Shown: piece by piece, positions 51,202 through 61,006 of the stretch
How the letters are laid out: each line of letters starts with the position of its first letter
How positions within the stretch are numbered: position 1 is the first letter of the stretch
DNA from: Flavobacteriaceae bacterium
GTDB taxonomy: Bacteria > Bacteroidota > Bacteroidia > Flavobacteriales > Flavobacteriaceae
Direction: 5' to 3'
Length of the DNA stretch: 64,000 bases
Assembly: GCA_016744415.1 (NCBI GenBank)
Contig: JADGEL010000004.1
Span: forward strand, 248,001 to 312,000
The notes under the pieces: generated by a model
Told to the model about the DNA's origin: nothing
The model's input: only the letters and a program-made list of their open reading frames with translations
Databases searched by the model: none
Program-made: the position numbers and the translations under genes

Positions 51202-54200
51202 ATGATACAAAAACAAGGTTTATACTTACCAGAATTTGAGCATGAAAATTGCGGTGCAGGTTTTATTTGTAACCTAAAAGGCGAAAGAACAAACCAGATA
51301 ATACATGATGCCTTAGAAATTCTAGTAAAACTAGAACATAGAGGTGGAGTTAGTTCTGATGGTAAGACAGGAGATGGAGCAGGATTATTGATTGATATAC
51401 CTCACAACTATTTTGAAAGAGTTTGCGAATTTAATTTACCTGCCCAAAGAGAATATGCCGTTGGTATGGTTTTCTTGCCAAAGAATAGCAATCAATATAA
51501 ATTTTGTAAAGACACTTTTGAAAAAGAAATATTTGCGCAAGGCTTAACAATTTTAGGTTGGCGGGAAGTTCCTGTAGATTCTTCTCAACTCGGAGAAATC
51601 GCTTTGACTTCAGAACCAACTATTGAACAAATCTTTATTGGGAAAAACGAACCGATTGAAGAAAACATTTTCAAAGCAAAACTATATGCTGCTCGTAAAA
51701 TTACGGAGCATGCAATTGCAGCTTCTAAAATGTCTGAGAGTTCTTATTTCTATTTATCAAGTTTATCCAATACTACATTAATATATAAAGGTATCATCAT
51801 GCCTGAAGATATCGGACCATACTTTATCGATTTACAACAACCCGATTTGGTAACAAGATTAGCCTTAGTACATCAACGTTTTTCGACCAATACAATGCCA
51901 GCTTGGGAATTAGCACAACCGTTTAGATACATGTGTCAGAATGGTGAAATCAATACGCTGAGAGGAAATGTGAGTAGGATGCGTGTTCGTGAAGAAATCA
52001 TGAAGAGTGATGTTTTTGGACCTCAGATAGATAAATTATTTCCAATTATTTTACCGGAAAAATCAGATTCTGCCTCTATGGATATGGTGGTAGAATTGTT
52101 GACCGTAAGCGGACGATCATTACCTGAAGTTATGATGATGATGATTCCAGAAGCTTGGGAAAAACACAAAACAATGTCCGACGAAAGAAAGGCGTTTTAC
52201 GAATATAATGCTTGTATTATGGAACCTTGGGATGGTCCAGCATCAGTGCCTTTTACAGATGGAGATTATATAGGTGCTTTGTTAGATCGTAACGGATTAA
52301 GACCCTCGCGCTATACTGTAACTAAGTCTGGAAAAATTATTATGGCATCAGAAATTGGCGTTGTAGATATTGACCCAGAAGATATTGAACACCATGGTCG
52401 ATTAGAACCTGGTAAGATGTTTTTGGTGGATATGAATGAAGGTCGTATTATAAATGATGAGGAAATTAAAAGTAAAATTGTTTCGGAAAGACCCTATAAA
52501 AAATGGTTAGATAAAGCGAGACTACATTTAAAAGACCTGCCTTACAATGCAGATTATTGCCCTGTTGAGATAAGTGATTACAAAACTAGGCAGCGCTTAT
52601 TTAATTATACTTTAGAGGACATTCAAGAAATAATTACTCCTATGGCAATAGCCGGAAAAGAAGCATTAGGTTCTATGGGAACCGATACTCCTTTGGCAGT
52701 TTTATCTGATCGTCCTCAATTAATTTCTAACTATTTTAAACAATTATTTGCACAGGTTACGAATCCACCATTGGATGGAATTCGCGAAGAAATTGTAACA
52801 GATATTAGTTTGGCTTTAGGTAAGGATCGAAATATCTTTAGTATTACCGAGCGTCAATGTAGAAAATTGAGAATTCAGAATCCGGTGATTTCTAACAAAG
52901 ATTTAGAAAAAATACGGAACATTTCTGTAGGTACTTTTAAAGCAGAAACGATTGAGATATTGTATCCAAAAATAAAAGGGTTGAATGGATTGGAAGATGC
53001 TCTTGATGACATCATCATTCAAATAACCAAAGCGCTGGATAGAGGAACCAATATTATTATTTTATCTGACCGTGGAGTAAATAAAGAGTTTGCTCCTATC
53101 CCATCTTTATTGGCGTGTTCTTTTGTAAATCATCAAATGAATCGTTTGCGAAAGCGCTCTTATTTTGATATTATTATTGAATCAGCAGAACCTCGTGAGC
53201 CACATCATTTTGCTACCTTATTCGGATATGGTGCTAGCTCAGTAAATCCATACATGGTAAATGAAATTATCAAAAAGCAAGTACGAGAAGGATTTATTTC
53301 TGATTTAGATGAGCAGCAAGCCGTAAACAATTTTAACAAAGCAATTGGGAAAGGAATTTTGAAGGTAATGAACAAAATCGGAATCTCAACTTTACATTCA
53401 TATAGAGGTTCACAAATTTTTGAAATCGTTGGATTCAATTCTCAATTCGTAGAAAAATACTTTCCATACACAGCTTCAAGAATTGAAGGAATCGGTTTGT
53501 ATGAAATCGAAAAAGAAATTAATGAACGTTATAAATATGCATATCCAGATAAATTAATTGACAAAAGATTAGGATTAAATATTGGTGGAGATTACCGTTG
53601 GAGACGAAATGGAGAACGCCACATGTTTAATCCAACAACTGTCTCAAAATTGCAACAAGCAGTTCGCTTGAGCGACCAAGAAAGTTATAATGTCTATGCA
53701 AAAGCAATCAATGAGCAATCAGAAAATTTAATGACTATTCGTGGTTTGTTTGAATTTGACAATCTAGATCCAATTTCTATTGACGAAGTAGAACCGTGGA
53801 CAGAAATCGTAAAACGCTTTAAAACAGGTGCCATGTCTTACGGATCTATTTCCAGAGAAGCTCATGAAAACTTAGCAATTGCCATGAACAGAATTGGAGG
53901 TAAATCCAATTCAGGTGAAGGTGGTGAAGACAGAAAACGTTTCCAACCAGATGTAAATGGAGACAGCCGAAACTCAGCCATAAAGCAAGTTGCTTCGGGA
54001 AGATTCGGAGTTACATCTCACTATTTAACAAGCGCTAAAGAAATTCAAATAAAAATGGCACAAGGTGCCAAACCAGGAGAAGGTGGTCAATTACCAGGAG
54101 AAAAAGTACTGCCTTGGATTGCTTCGGCTAGAAATTCAACGCCTTTTGTAGGATTGATTTCGCCTCCACCACATCACGATATTTATTCTATCGAAGATTT

Positions 54201-55713
54201 AGCACAATTAATTTACGATTTAAAAAATGCCAATCGCGAAGCAAGAATCAATGTAAAGTTGGTTTCTGAAGTTGGTGTAGGAACCATTGCTGCTGGTGTC
54301 TCAAAAGCCAAAGCAGATGTTGTTTTAATTTCTGGGTACGATGGTGGTACGGGAGCATCTCCCCTAACCTCATTAAAACATGCAGGCTTACCTTGGGAAC
54401 TCGGTTTAGCCGAAGCACAACAAACTTTAGCACTTAATAATCTACGAAGTAGAATTGTTATTGAATGTGACGGACAATTAAAAACTGGACGTGATGTAGC
54501 AATCGCCGCTTTATTAGGTGCCGAAGAATTTGGATTCGCAACTGCTCCGTTAGTGGCATCGGGTTGTATTATGATGCGTAAATGCCACCTAAATACATGT
54601 CCTGTTGGTATTGCAACCCAAGATAAAGAATTGCGTAAAAACTTTAAAGGCACACCAGAACATGTTATCAATTTCTTTTACTATATCGCAGAAGAATTAA
54701 GAGCTATTATGGCAGAACTTGGTTTCAGTACTTTGGAAGAAATGGTGGGACAAACACATAAAATAAATGCCAACAAAGCTATTACACATTACAAAGCAAA
54801 AGGGTTGGATTTAAGTTCAATCTTACACAGACCAGAATCATATTCTAAAATGCCAATAAAGAATTCTGAAAAGCAGGATCACAATTTAGAGAATGTATTG
54901 GATTTTCAAATTTTAAAAGATTCACACAGAGCGATTTATCAAAAAGAAAAAATGACATTGAATTACCAAATCAACAATACCAACAGATCCGTTGGTGCAA
55001 TTGTGAGTAATGAAATTTCAAAAATATATGGTCATTTAGGATTGCCAGAAGATACCTTAAACATCAACTTTACAGGATCAGCAGGACAAAGTATCGGTGC
55101 ATTTAGCGCTCACGGATTGACATTTAATATTGAAGGAAACACCAATGATTATTTAGGAAAAGGATTGTCTGGAGCAAAATTAATTGTAAAAAAACCTGCA
55201 AAAGCTAATTTCTCAGCACAAGAAAATATCATTGTTGGGAATGTTTGTTTGTTTGGTGCTGTTGAAGGTGAAGCATATATCAACGGAATTGCAGGCGAAC
55301 GATTTGCAGTTCGTAACTCAGGAGCAATTGCAGTTGTAGAAGGTGTTGGAGATCATTGTTGTGAATATATGACTGGTGGAAAAGTAGTTGTATTAGGAGG
55401 TACTGGTCGAAATTTTGCGGCAGGTATGAGTGGAGGAATCGCATATGTATATGACCCAGAAAACAAATTTATTAATGGGTTATGTAATATAGAAACTATT
55501 GAGTTTGAAGAAATTTTAGCAGAAGATGCTAAAGAATTAAAAGCATTAATCAAGAAACACATTGCATATACCTACAGTGAGTTAGGTAAAAATTTACTTA
55601 AAAATTGGGAAACAAGTTTATCAAACTTTGTTCGTGTAATGCCAACAGAATATAAACGTGCATTGGAACGTATCGTTACAGAAGAACCACAATTTGAAGA
55701 ATTAACAGCATAA
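51202..55713 (+). CDS. gltB: glutamate synthase large subunit
   Basis: Makes glutamate from 2-oxoglutarate and the amide of glutamine, with GltD. 1503 residues, full length. Class II amidotransferase domain at the N-terminus; the mature catalytic cysteine is Cys17 (HENCGAGF), so 16 residues are removed. The FMN-binding synthase domain includes GAMSYGSISREAHENLA and NSGEGGEDRKRF; the 3Fe-4S cysteines are in CIMMRKCHLNTCPVG. The C-terminal GXGXG beta-helix holds EGVGDHCCEYMTGGKVVVLG. Follows amtB and is cotranscribed with gltD (4 bases apart). Confidence 0.97.
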   Translation: MIQKQGLYLPEFEHENCGAGFICNLKGERTNQIIHDALEILVKLEHRGGVSSDGKTGDGAGLLIDIPHNYFERVCEFNLPAQREYAVGMVFLPKNSNQYKFCKDTFEKEIFAQGLTILGWREVPVDSSQLGEIALTSEPTIEQIFIGKNEPIEENIFKAKLYAARKITEHAIAASKMSESSYFYLSSLSNTTLIYKGIIMPEDIGPYFIDLQQPDLVTRLALVHQRFSTNTMPAWELAQPFRYMCQNGEINTLRGNVSRMRVREEIMKSDVFGPQIDKLFPIILPEKSDSASMDMVVELLTVSGRSLPEVMMMMIPEAWEKHKTMSDERKAFYEYNACIMEPWDGPASVPFTDGDYIGALLDRNGLRPSRYTVTKSGKIIMASEIGVVDIDPEDIEHHGRLEPGKMFLVDMNEGRIINDEEIKSKIVSERPYKKWLDKARLHLKDLPYNADYCPVEISDYKTRQRLFNYTLEDIQEIITPMAIAGKEALGSMGTDTPLAVLSDRPQLISNYFKQLFAQVTNPPLDGIREEIVTDISLALGKDRNIFSITERQCRKLRIQNPVISNKDLEKIRNISVGTFKAETIEILYPKIKGLNGLEDALDDIIIQITKALDRGTNIIILSDRGVNKEFAPIPSLLACSFVNHQMNRLRKRSYFDIIIESAEPREPHHFATLFGYGASSVNPYMVNEIIKKQVREGFISDLDEQQAVNNFNKAIGKGILKVMNKIGISTLHSYRGSQIFEIVGFNSQFVEKYFPYTASRIEGIGLYEIEKEINERYKYAYPDKLIDKRLGLNIGGDYRWRRNGERHMFNPTTVSKLQQAVRLSDQESYNVYAKAINEQSENLMTIRGLFEFDNLDPISIDEVEPWTEIVKRFKTGAMSYGSISREAHENLAIAMNRIGGKSNSGEGGEDRKRFQPDVNGDSRNSAIKQVASGRFGVTSHYLTSAKEIQIKMAQGAKPGEGGQLPGEKVLPWIASARNSTPFVGLISPPPHHDIYSIEDLAQLIYDLKNANREARINVKLVSEVGVGTIAAGVSKAKADVVLISGYDGGTGASPLTSLKHAGLPWELGLAEAQQTLALNNLRSRIVIECDGQLKTGRDVAIAALLGAEEFGFATAPLVASGCIMMRKCHLNTCPVGIATQDKELRKNFKGTPEHVINFFYYIAEELRAIMAELGFSTLEEMVGQTHKINANKAITHYKAKGLDLSSILHRPESYSKMPIKNSEKQDHNLENVLDFQILKDSHRAIYQKEKMTLNYQINNTNRSVGAIVSNEISKIYGHLGLPEDTLNINFTGSAGQSIGAFSAHGLTFNIEGNTNDYLGKGLSGAKLIVKKPAKANFSAQENIIVGNVCLFGAVEGEAYINGIAGERFAVRNSGAIAVVEGVGDHCCEYMTGGKVVVLGGTGRNFAAGMSGGIAYVYDPENKFINGLCNIETIEFEEILAEDAKELKALIKKHIAYTYSELGKNLLKNWETSLSNFVRVMPTEYKRALERIVTEEPQFEELTA

Positions 55714-55717
55714 GACG

Positions 55718-57172
55718 ATGGGAAAAGTTACAGGATTTAAAGAATTTGAGAGAGCAAATGAATCGTACATCGCAGTAAAAGAACGCGTAGAAAACTACCA
55801 AGAATTTACGGTTCCATTAAACGATAAAAAAATTACAGAACAAAGTTCTCGTTGTATGGATTGCGGAATTCCATTTTGTCATAGTGGTTGTCCGTTAGGG
55901 AATTTGATTCCAGATTTTAATCACATGGTACATCAAGGTGAATGGCAAAAAGCCTCATGGATTTTACATTCAACAAATAATTTTCCTGAATTTACGGGGA
56001 GGCTATGTCCTGCTCCTTGCGAAAAAGCATGTGTACTCGGAATCATAGAAGACCCTGTATCAATTGAAAATATTGAAAAAAATATTGTAGAACGTGCTTT
56101 TAAAGAAGGGTGGATAAAACCTCAAATCCCAAAAACACGAACTGATAAAACCGTAGCTGTTATTGGGTCAGGTCCTGCAGGATTAGCAGCTGCTCAACAA
56201 TTAAATAGAGCAGGTCATTTGGTAACTGTTTTTGAACGTGATGATGCTATCGGTGGATTATTACGCTATGGAATTCCGAATTTTAAATTAGAAAAAGGAA
56301 TCATTGACCGACGTGTTGCTATTTTAGAAGCCGAAGGAATCACCTTTAAAATCAATGTAAATGTTGGAGTGGATTATAAAGTTTCAGAATTGGATAGTTT
56401 TGATGCTGTTGTTTTGTGTGGTGGTGCAACTACTAAAAGAAGTTTACCCACAAAAGGAATTGAAAGTAAGGGAGTAGAGCAAGCCATGGATTTTTTAACC
56501 CAACAAACTAAAGTAGTTTTTGGCCAGCAAATTGAAAATCAAATTTTAGCAACTGATAAAAATGTGATTGTAATTGGTGGTGGCGATACAGGTTCTGATT
56601 GTGTAGGCACATCTAACCGACAAGGAGCTAAATCAGTCACTAATTTTGAGATTATGCCAAAACCACCGATTTCTAGAAGTCATACAACTCCATGGCCATT
56701 TTGGCCTTTACAATTAAAAACTAGTTCGTCGCACGAAGAAGGCTGTGATCGTAATTGGTTGATTAATACCAAAGAATTCATTACTGATGAAAATGGAAAT
56801 TTAACCGGATTAAAAACCATAGAAATTGAATGGAAAATCATTCCTGGACAAAGACCTGAATTGATAGAAAAAGAAGGGACAGAAAAAATATGGCCTTGTG
56901 ACTTGGCGTTACTCGCGTTAGGTTTTACTGGTCCAGAAACTACATTGTCAGATAAATTAGGATTAATAGTTGATGCGAGAAGTAATTACCAAGCAACGAA
57001 TTACCAAACCAACAAGCCACACATTTTTACTGCTGGTGATATGCGTAGAGGGCAATCATTAATTGTTTGGGCAATATCAGAAGGACGTGAAGCAGCAAGA
57101 GCAGTAGATATTTATTTGATGGGGAAATCTGATTTACCAACCAAAGGGAATGGAGATATTTTGGGTGCTTAG
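55718..57172 (+). CDS. gltD: glutamate synthase small subunit
   Basis: Supplies electrons from NADPH through FAD and iron-sulfur clusters to GltB. 484 residues. N-terminal cluster cysteines in SRCMDCGIPFCHSGCPLGN and CPAPCEKACVLGI; FAD site AVIGSGPAGLAAAQQL; NADPH site VIVIGGGDTGSDCVG; IFTAGDMRRGQSLIVWAISEG near the end binds FAD. Directly behind gltB. Confidence 0.97.
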   Translation: MGKVTGFKEFERANESYIAVKERVENYQEFTVPLNDKKITEQSSRCMDCGIPFCHSGCPLGNLIPDFNHMVHQGEWQKASWILHSTNNFPEFTGRLCPAPCEKACVLGIIEDPVSIENIEKNIVERAFKEGWIKPQIPKTRTDKTVAVIGSGPAGLAAAQQLNRAGHLVTVFERDDAIGGLLRYGIPNFKLEKGIIDRRVAILEAEGITFKINVNVGVDYKVSELDSFDAVVLCGGATTKRSLPTKGIESKGVEQAMDFLTQQTKVVFGQQIENQILATDKNVIVIGGGDTGSDCVGTSNRQGAKSVTNFEIMPKPPISRSHTTPWPFWPLQLKTSSSHEEGCDRNWLINTKEFITDENGNLTGLKTIEIEWKIIPGQRPELIEKEGTEKIWPCDLALLALGFTGPETTLSDKLGLIVDARSNYQATNYQTNKPHIFTAGDMRRGQSLIVWAISEGREAARAVDIYLMGKSDLPTKGNGDILGA

Positions 57173-57223
57173 TTGGTGGTAGATAGTTGATAGTTTTTGG
57201 GAATTTAGTATTTAAAAAATTAC

Positions 57224-57308
57224 ATCTCTGCGAACGTAGTGAAGCAATCTCATGGTTGAAACTAAAAATAAACAGATTACTTCGTCCCTGCGTTCCTCGT
57301 AATGACGC
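57224..57308. repeat. dispersed repeat, GAAGCAATC...GATTACTTCG type
   Basis: Contains GAAGCAATCTC, CAGATTACTTCGTC and TCCTCGTAATGACGC, in the same order as the copy in the heme unit (26799-26872). Typical of MITE-like elements spread through flavobacterial genomes. Confidence 0.65.
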
Positions 57309-57364
57309 AAAAATTAAAGTATCTTATTTTCCCTCAAACAAGAGAATCTATACATCCTAAAAAT

Positions 57365-57391
57365 GGGTTCCGCATCAAGTGCGGAAAGACA
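57365..57391. repeat. short palindromic repeat TTCCGCA...TGCGGAA
   Basis: TTCCGCA (57368-57374), loop TCAAG, TGCGGAA (57380-57386), followed by AGACA. It resembles the GGATTCCGC...GCGGAATGACA group of dispersed repeats. Apart from this and the neighbouring element, 57173-57516 holds no gene. Confidence 0.55.
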
Positions 57392-57516
57392 ATAATATAG
57401 TTTATACATTTAAAATCACGACTCAACTTTAATATTTTATTTACAATTGCGTATTTGTATGGTAATGTAAAGAATACTATTTTTACATTAGCTATGTTAA
57501 TCTTTCAACAGCAACT

Positions 57517-58029
57517 ATGAAAAAATATTATTTCCTATTTATTATTGGTTTATTATTTACCTCTTGTGAATTCTTAATTGGTAAGGATGATGAACTTTCT
57601 ATTAATAGAGAAAACTATAATGGAATTGAATTAAAAATGAATGGCTATTATTATACTGGAGATTCTCTAATATCAATACTTTTTTTATATAAAAATGGTG
57701 TGGTTTTATCTGCTGGGTCTGTTCAGTTTGAAGAGTGGAAAAAGTATGAGAAATTATTTAATAATAATCATTTTAAAAAAAAACTACATAATAGTAGAAT
57801 GGGGTGGGGAGTTTTTAAAATAAATGAAAATGAGATAATGTACGAAAGATGGTATCCAAGTGAAAGACCACATCACACTGCTATAAGAAAGGGTAAAATA
57901 TTAAATGATACAACTTTTATAATTCTAAAATCAATTTCACATAAAGGAAAGGAAAAAAGCAGAAATGAAGTTTATCATTTTAAAAAATTCAAACACAAAC
58001 TAGATAGTGTTTCAAAGTTTATAAAGTAA
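57517..58029 (+). CDS. uncharacterised small lipoprotein
   Basis: 170 residues with a lipobox (FIIGLLFTSC, Cys17). The mature part is rich in Lys, Asn and aromatic residues; IELKMNGYYYTGDS and RKGKILNDTTFIILKSI suggest a small beta-rich domain. No family recognised. Codons are very AT-rich. Stands alone between repeat elements and a receptor relic. Confidence 0.6.
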   Translation: MKKYYFLFIIGLLFTSCEFLIGKDDELSINRENYNGIELKMNGYYYTGDSLISILFLYKNGVVLSAGSVQFEEWKKYEKLFNNNHFKKKLHNSRMGWGVFKINENEIMYERWYPSERPHHTAIRKGKILNDTTFIILKSISHKGKEKSRNEVYHFKKFKHKLDSVSKFIK

Positions 58030-58047
58030 GTCCCTTAATTTACCTTA

Positions 58048-58178
58048 CTAAAAAGCAACTCTAAAACTCACATTCGGTGTTAATCCCAAAGAATTTTGCA
58101 CAACTTCTTCAGCTGTATTATTATCAGAAACTCAGTACTATTTATTAATGATATTCTCAGTATATAATAAATTACGAA
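58048..58178 (-). pseudogene. relic of the 3' end of a TonB-dependent receptor gene
   Basis: Read on the reverse strand, one frame gives NLLYTENIINK, two in-frame stops (TAG where the intact gene has Tyr, TGA where it has Arg), then TAEEVVQNSLGLTPNVSFRVAF and a stop. The intact receptor at 61007-63520 ends NTVEEVVQTSLGLTPNVSLRIAF. So this is a decayed copy of the last 45 codons of a close homologue, in the same orientation, about 2.9 kb away from the intact 3' end. Confidence 0.85.
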
Positions 58179-58220
58179 AATTAAGTAAAGGTTAATTTTA
58201 TCTTATGATTGTTTAGTTCT

Positions 58221-58251
58221 TTGCTCACCCCTTATATTATAGCTATTTTTG
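58221..58251 (+). promoter_or_regulatory. promoter of mgsA
   Basis: TTG (58221-58223), 20 bases, TATTTTTG (58244-58251): a complete -33/-7 pair, 32 bases before the ATG. Confidence 0.65.
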
Positions 58252-58283
58252 TAATAGAATTATTAAAAATTAAATTCTGATAT

Positions 58284-58646
58284 ATGGAGATCGCAATTAT
58301 TTCTCACGATGGAAAAAAAGCTGAAATGGTTCAGTTTTTAAACGAACACAAAAGTGTACTAGAATCTAAAGGTATTCAGTTAATTTCTACAGGTACTACT
58401 GGTATTAAAGCTGAGAAAGCTGGATTTAAAATCACCAAAATGTTATCTGGTCCTTATGGAGGTGATGCGCAAATTGCTGCGCGTGTAGCTGAAGGTAAAA
58501 CAAATATGGTTTTATTTTTTAGAGATCCGCTAGAAAAGCATCCGCACGAACCAGATATTTTTATGTTAATGCGATTGTGTGATGTGTATGATGTACCATT
58601 AGCTACAAATCCTGCTACTGCTGAATTACTAATCAAAGCGATTTAG
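58284..58646 (+). CDS. mgsA: methylglyoxal synthase
   Basis: Turns dihydroxyacetone phosphate into methylglyoxal and phosphate, a bypass of lower glycolysis when phosphate is low. 120 residues, rather shorter than the enzyme of enteric bacteria but with the full MGS-like fold: IAIISHDGKKAEMV, STGTTG, LSGPYGGDAQIAARV, FFRDPLEKHPHEPDI with the catalytic aspartate, and PLATNPATAELL. It has its own promoter and stands alone between the receptor relic and two leftward unknown genes. Confidence 0.94.
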   Translation: MEIAIISHDGKKAEMVQFLNEHKSVLESKGIQLISTGTTGIKAEKAGFKITKMLSGPYGGDAQIAARVAEGKTNMVLFFRDPLEKHPHEPDIFMLMRLCDVYDVPLATNPATAELLIKAI

Positions 58647-58811
58647 AAAAGTTTTTTATTTAAAGAAACTTAAATCTTGATTGAAGTCATTTATATCTGA
58701 CAATTCTTTTGTAGTTTGACAAACTATATTCATACTAAAAACAAAGCTCTTAAATAAAAAATCTTCAATAGATTAACTCAAACAGATATTATATTGAGGA
58801 AGCCATCTATT

Positions 58812-59927
58812 TTAAAGCATCAAAAGTTTATCTATAATCATAATAATAATGGGCAAAATAACAGTTCCTAATACTGCAGTCAAACCTTTGGTATCAAAAG
58901 GCCAAGTATTCTGATTAGAGATAGAACTCTCTAAAACTCTTAACTCATTTAATTTTGAAAAGTTACTTGAACTTGGATCTTTATCAATATCACCTAATTT
59001 ATTTCTTATTTTTCTTTGAACTTTTGATTTTTGATTTTCAAGATCAAAAGTCATATAATTATGAATATTTATTATTGGCAAATAGATATAAAAAAGTATT
59101 GCTATTGCAAAAGAAACATACCACAAAACTATTGGCAAATCCCATGACCAATTACCAATTAATTTAGCTATAACACCCAAAAAAAATGGAATTACTGCTA
59201 ATACTGATGTTTTTAAATGTATACTTCCAATTTTATGAATTGATTGCTTTTGACTCAAAGACATTATTTCTCTTTTTGGACTTGTAGTTAATTCATTTAA
59301 AAAAATTGCAAAGTAAAAAATACTATACATTGCTGCTCCTGCAAAAAACATATAAATAAATTCAAATCCTGCAAATAAGAATTTGGCTTCCAATGTTTTA
59401 AATGGAGCTCCAACAATTAAATCTCCAACAGCAGCAATAAGCCCAATTACAACACCTGTTACTATTGCTTTTTTTGTATTAAACATTATTTTATTAAACT
59501 CATAAAACTTAGCTACTGCTTTTTCTTTGGTTAAAGATGAAACTTTTATAAAATAATTATAATTCTTATTGATAACTTTAGAAATCCATATTAAACATGA
59601 CCAAGCAATAATAAATTGAATTGCAAATGCTAAAAATGAAAATAAATATATTTCATCTTCGTCCAACTTGTACCAAGTCAATTGAATTATTGTAAATAAT
59701 AATATTCCAACAATAATAGTATTAATAAAATAGTGAAAAGGTAGTTTATTTATTAACGTGCTTTGAAATGGTATTTTTATCAATTCTTTTGTAACCTGTA
59801 ATTGTTTTATCTCAAGAGAGGTATTGATATTAATCTTATTATCTTCTTGCCACTCTAAGCAATATTTACATTTTAATGCTCTTTTTGGTATTTTACTTAA
59901 ACAACATTCACACTCTTTAACTTCCAT
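58812..59927 (-). CDS. uncharacterised membrane protein with N-terminal zinc ribbon
   Basis: 371 residues. The N-terminus has a treble-cleft or ribbon-like zinc site, CECC-x10-CKYC (Cys6, Cys9, Cys20, Cys23). About eight hydrophobic segments follow between residues 60 and 290, then a charged cytoplasmic stretch (about 300-340) and a last membrane helix (GTVILPIIIMIIDKLLML). No family recognised. The gene lies 7 bases after the hydrolase gene, so the two form an operon. Its codons are strongly AT-rich, and it lies between an intact receptor gene and the relic of a similar one, which suggests accessory DNA. Confidence 0.65.
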   Translation of the reverse strand: MEVKECECCLSKIPKRALKCKYCLEWQEDNKININTSLEIKQLQVTKELIKIPFQSTLINKLPFHYFINTIIVGILLFTIIQLTWYKLDEDEIYLFSFLAFAIQFIIAWSCLIWISKVINKNYNYFIKVSSLTKEKAVAKFYEFNKIMFNTKKAIVTGVVIGLIAAVGDLIVGAPFKTLEAKFLFAGFEFIYMFFAGAAMYSIFYFAIFLNELTTSPKREIMSLSQKQSIHKIGSIHLKTSVLAVIPFFLGVIAKLIGNWSWDLPIVLWYVSFAIAILFYIYLPIINIHNYMTFDLENQKSKVQRKIRNKLGDIDKDPSSSNFSKLNELRVLESSISNQNTWPFDTKGLTAVLGTVILPIIIMIIDKLLML

Positions 59928-59934
59928 ATTAATG

Positions 59935-60918
59935 CTAATTAATTGTTACATTTTTATTTGTTAACATTTGTGAATTTAAATTAATATCTAAATTAAATTC
60001 ATTTGCTAATAAATGTCCTAATTTTTTATGCTCAATAATTTCAAACTCATTATGCATTCTAAAATTTACAAGCATTTTTACCTTATTCCTTTTTAAAGAT
60101 TTAAGCAACCAGTCTTTACTACCATAATGTATTATAATTTGCTTATCCGTCAATACATTAGAAAGTTGAGTTTTTTCATTATTTTCAAAATATTGGTAAA
60201 GCTGAAAAATGGTTGTATAATTATATATATATTCAAAAAATGATTTAGTATCATTAATTTTCAAACCAAAATATTGAAGTTTACAATTTTTGCTCAGTTT
60301 AATTTTTACATATTTATACTTACCTAACTTGTTTATTATAAGCATTGGAAGGTTAACAAAAAAATTAAAAATAATTTTCAAGAAATATTCATTTAGTTTT
60401 GAAATTATTTTAATCACTTTTTTGGAAACGACAACTTCAAATTCATCTATTGGGGCGTAAAGTATTAATCTTGTAATTTTCTTTTTTTCTGTAAAAGTTT
60501 TTATAAAACCAATTGCCTTAGCTTTTTTAAAAATGATATTCTTATTTGATTCCTTAGCTAAATTATTAATAAAATAGTTTTCAATTTTTGAATTATAGTT
60601 GTACATAAAGGATAAGACTGCAATAGCTCCAGCACTATGACCAGCCAAATGAATTTCTTTAATTGAATCTCTATCTTTTTCTTTAATAAACTCCCTTAAA
60701 TTATCTGCCATTGTGCCAATTGTCCATTTTCCTTTTGACCCTTGTTCTGGTAGATCTAGTATATAAGTCTTATTATAATTTTGTGCAATTGATTTGGCAT
60801 AAACAAAATAATTTTCTTTAATTGCTCCAATACCAGGTAAGAATATTAATATTCGATTTTGATTATCATTTCCACGAATTGATAAATATTGAATTTTATT
60901 AGTTTCGAATTTTTGCAA
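59935..60918 (-). CDS. alpha/beta hydrolase
   Basis: 327 residues. The hydrolase fold is clear: oxyanion region IFLPGIGAIKENYF, nucleophile elbow LAGHSAGAIAVLSF with Ser95, acid Asp269 in HYGSKDWLL, and His302 in KKLGHLLANEF. The middle (about 165-235) is a hydrophobic, basic lid that may touch a membrane, so a lipid ester is a possible substrate. The start is TTG at 60918: an in-frame TAA stands directly before it and no ATG precedes the motif. It is the first gene of a two-gene unit with the zinc-ribbon membrane protein. Partners and role unknown. Confidence 0.75.
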   Translation of the reverse strand: MQKFETNKIQYLSIRGNDNQNRILIFLPGIGAIKENYFVYAKSIAQNYNKTYILDLPEQGSKGKWTIGTMADNLREFIKEKDRDSIKEIHLAGHSAGAIAVLSFMYNYNSKIENYFINNLAKESNKNIIFKKAKAIGFIKTFTEKKKITRLILYAPIDEFEVVVSKKVIKIISKLNEYFLKIIFNFFVNLPMLIINKLGKYKYVKIKLSKNCKLQYFGLKINDTKSFFEYIYNYTTIFQLYQYFENNEKTQLSNVLTDKQIIIHYGSKDWLLKSLKRNKVKMLVNFRMHNEFEIIEHKKLGHLLANEFNLDINLNSQMLTNKNVTIN

Positions 60919-61006
60919 TTAATAATTTCTATACTTAAGTTAAGTAATCTATAATAGCTTATAAATATATAATAATCCACTATCAAATCAAAATACACTT
61001 AAACTA

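Noticed and set aside
54213-54671. 152-codon frame opposite gltB
   Set aside because: Lies across the conserved FMN and iron-sulfur region of GltB on the other strand; no recognisable protein.
58041-58180. Possible small gene between the lipoprotein and mgsA
   Set aside because: The only protein-like frame is a receptor tail with two internal stops, so it is a relic.
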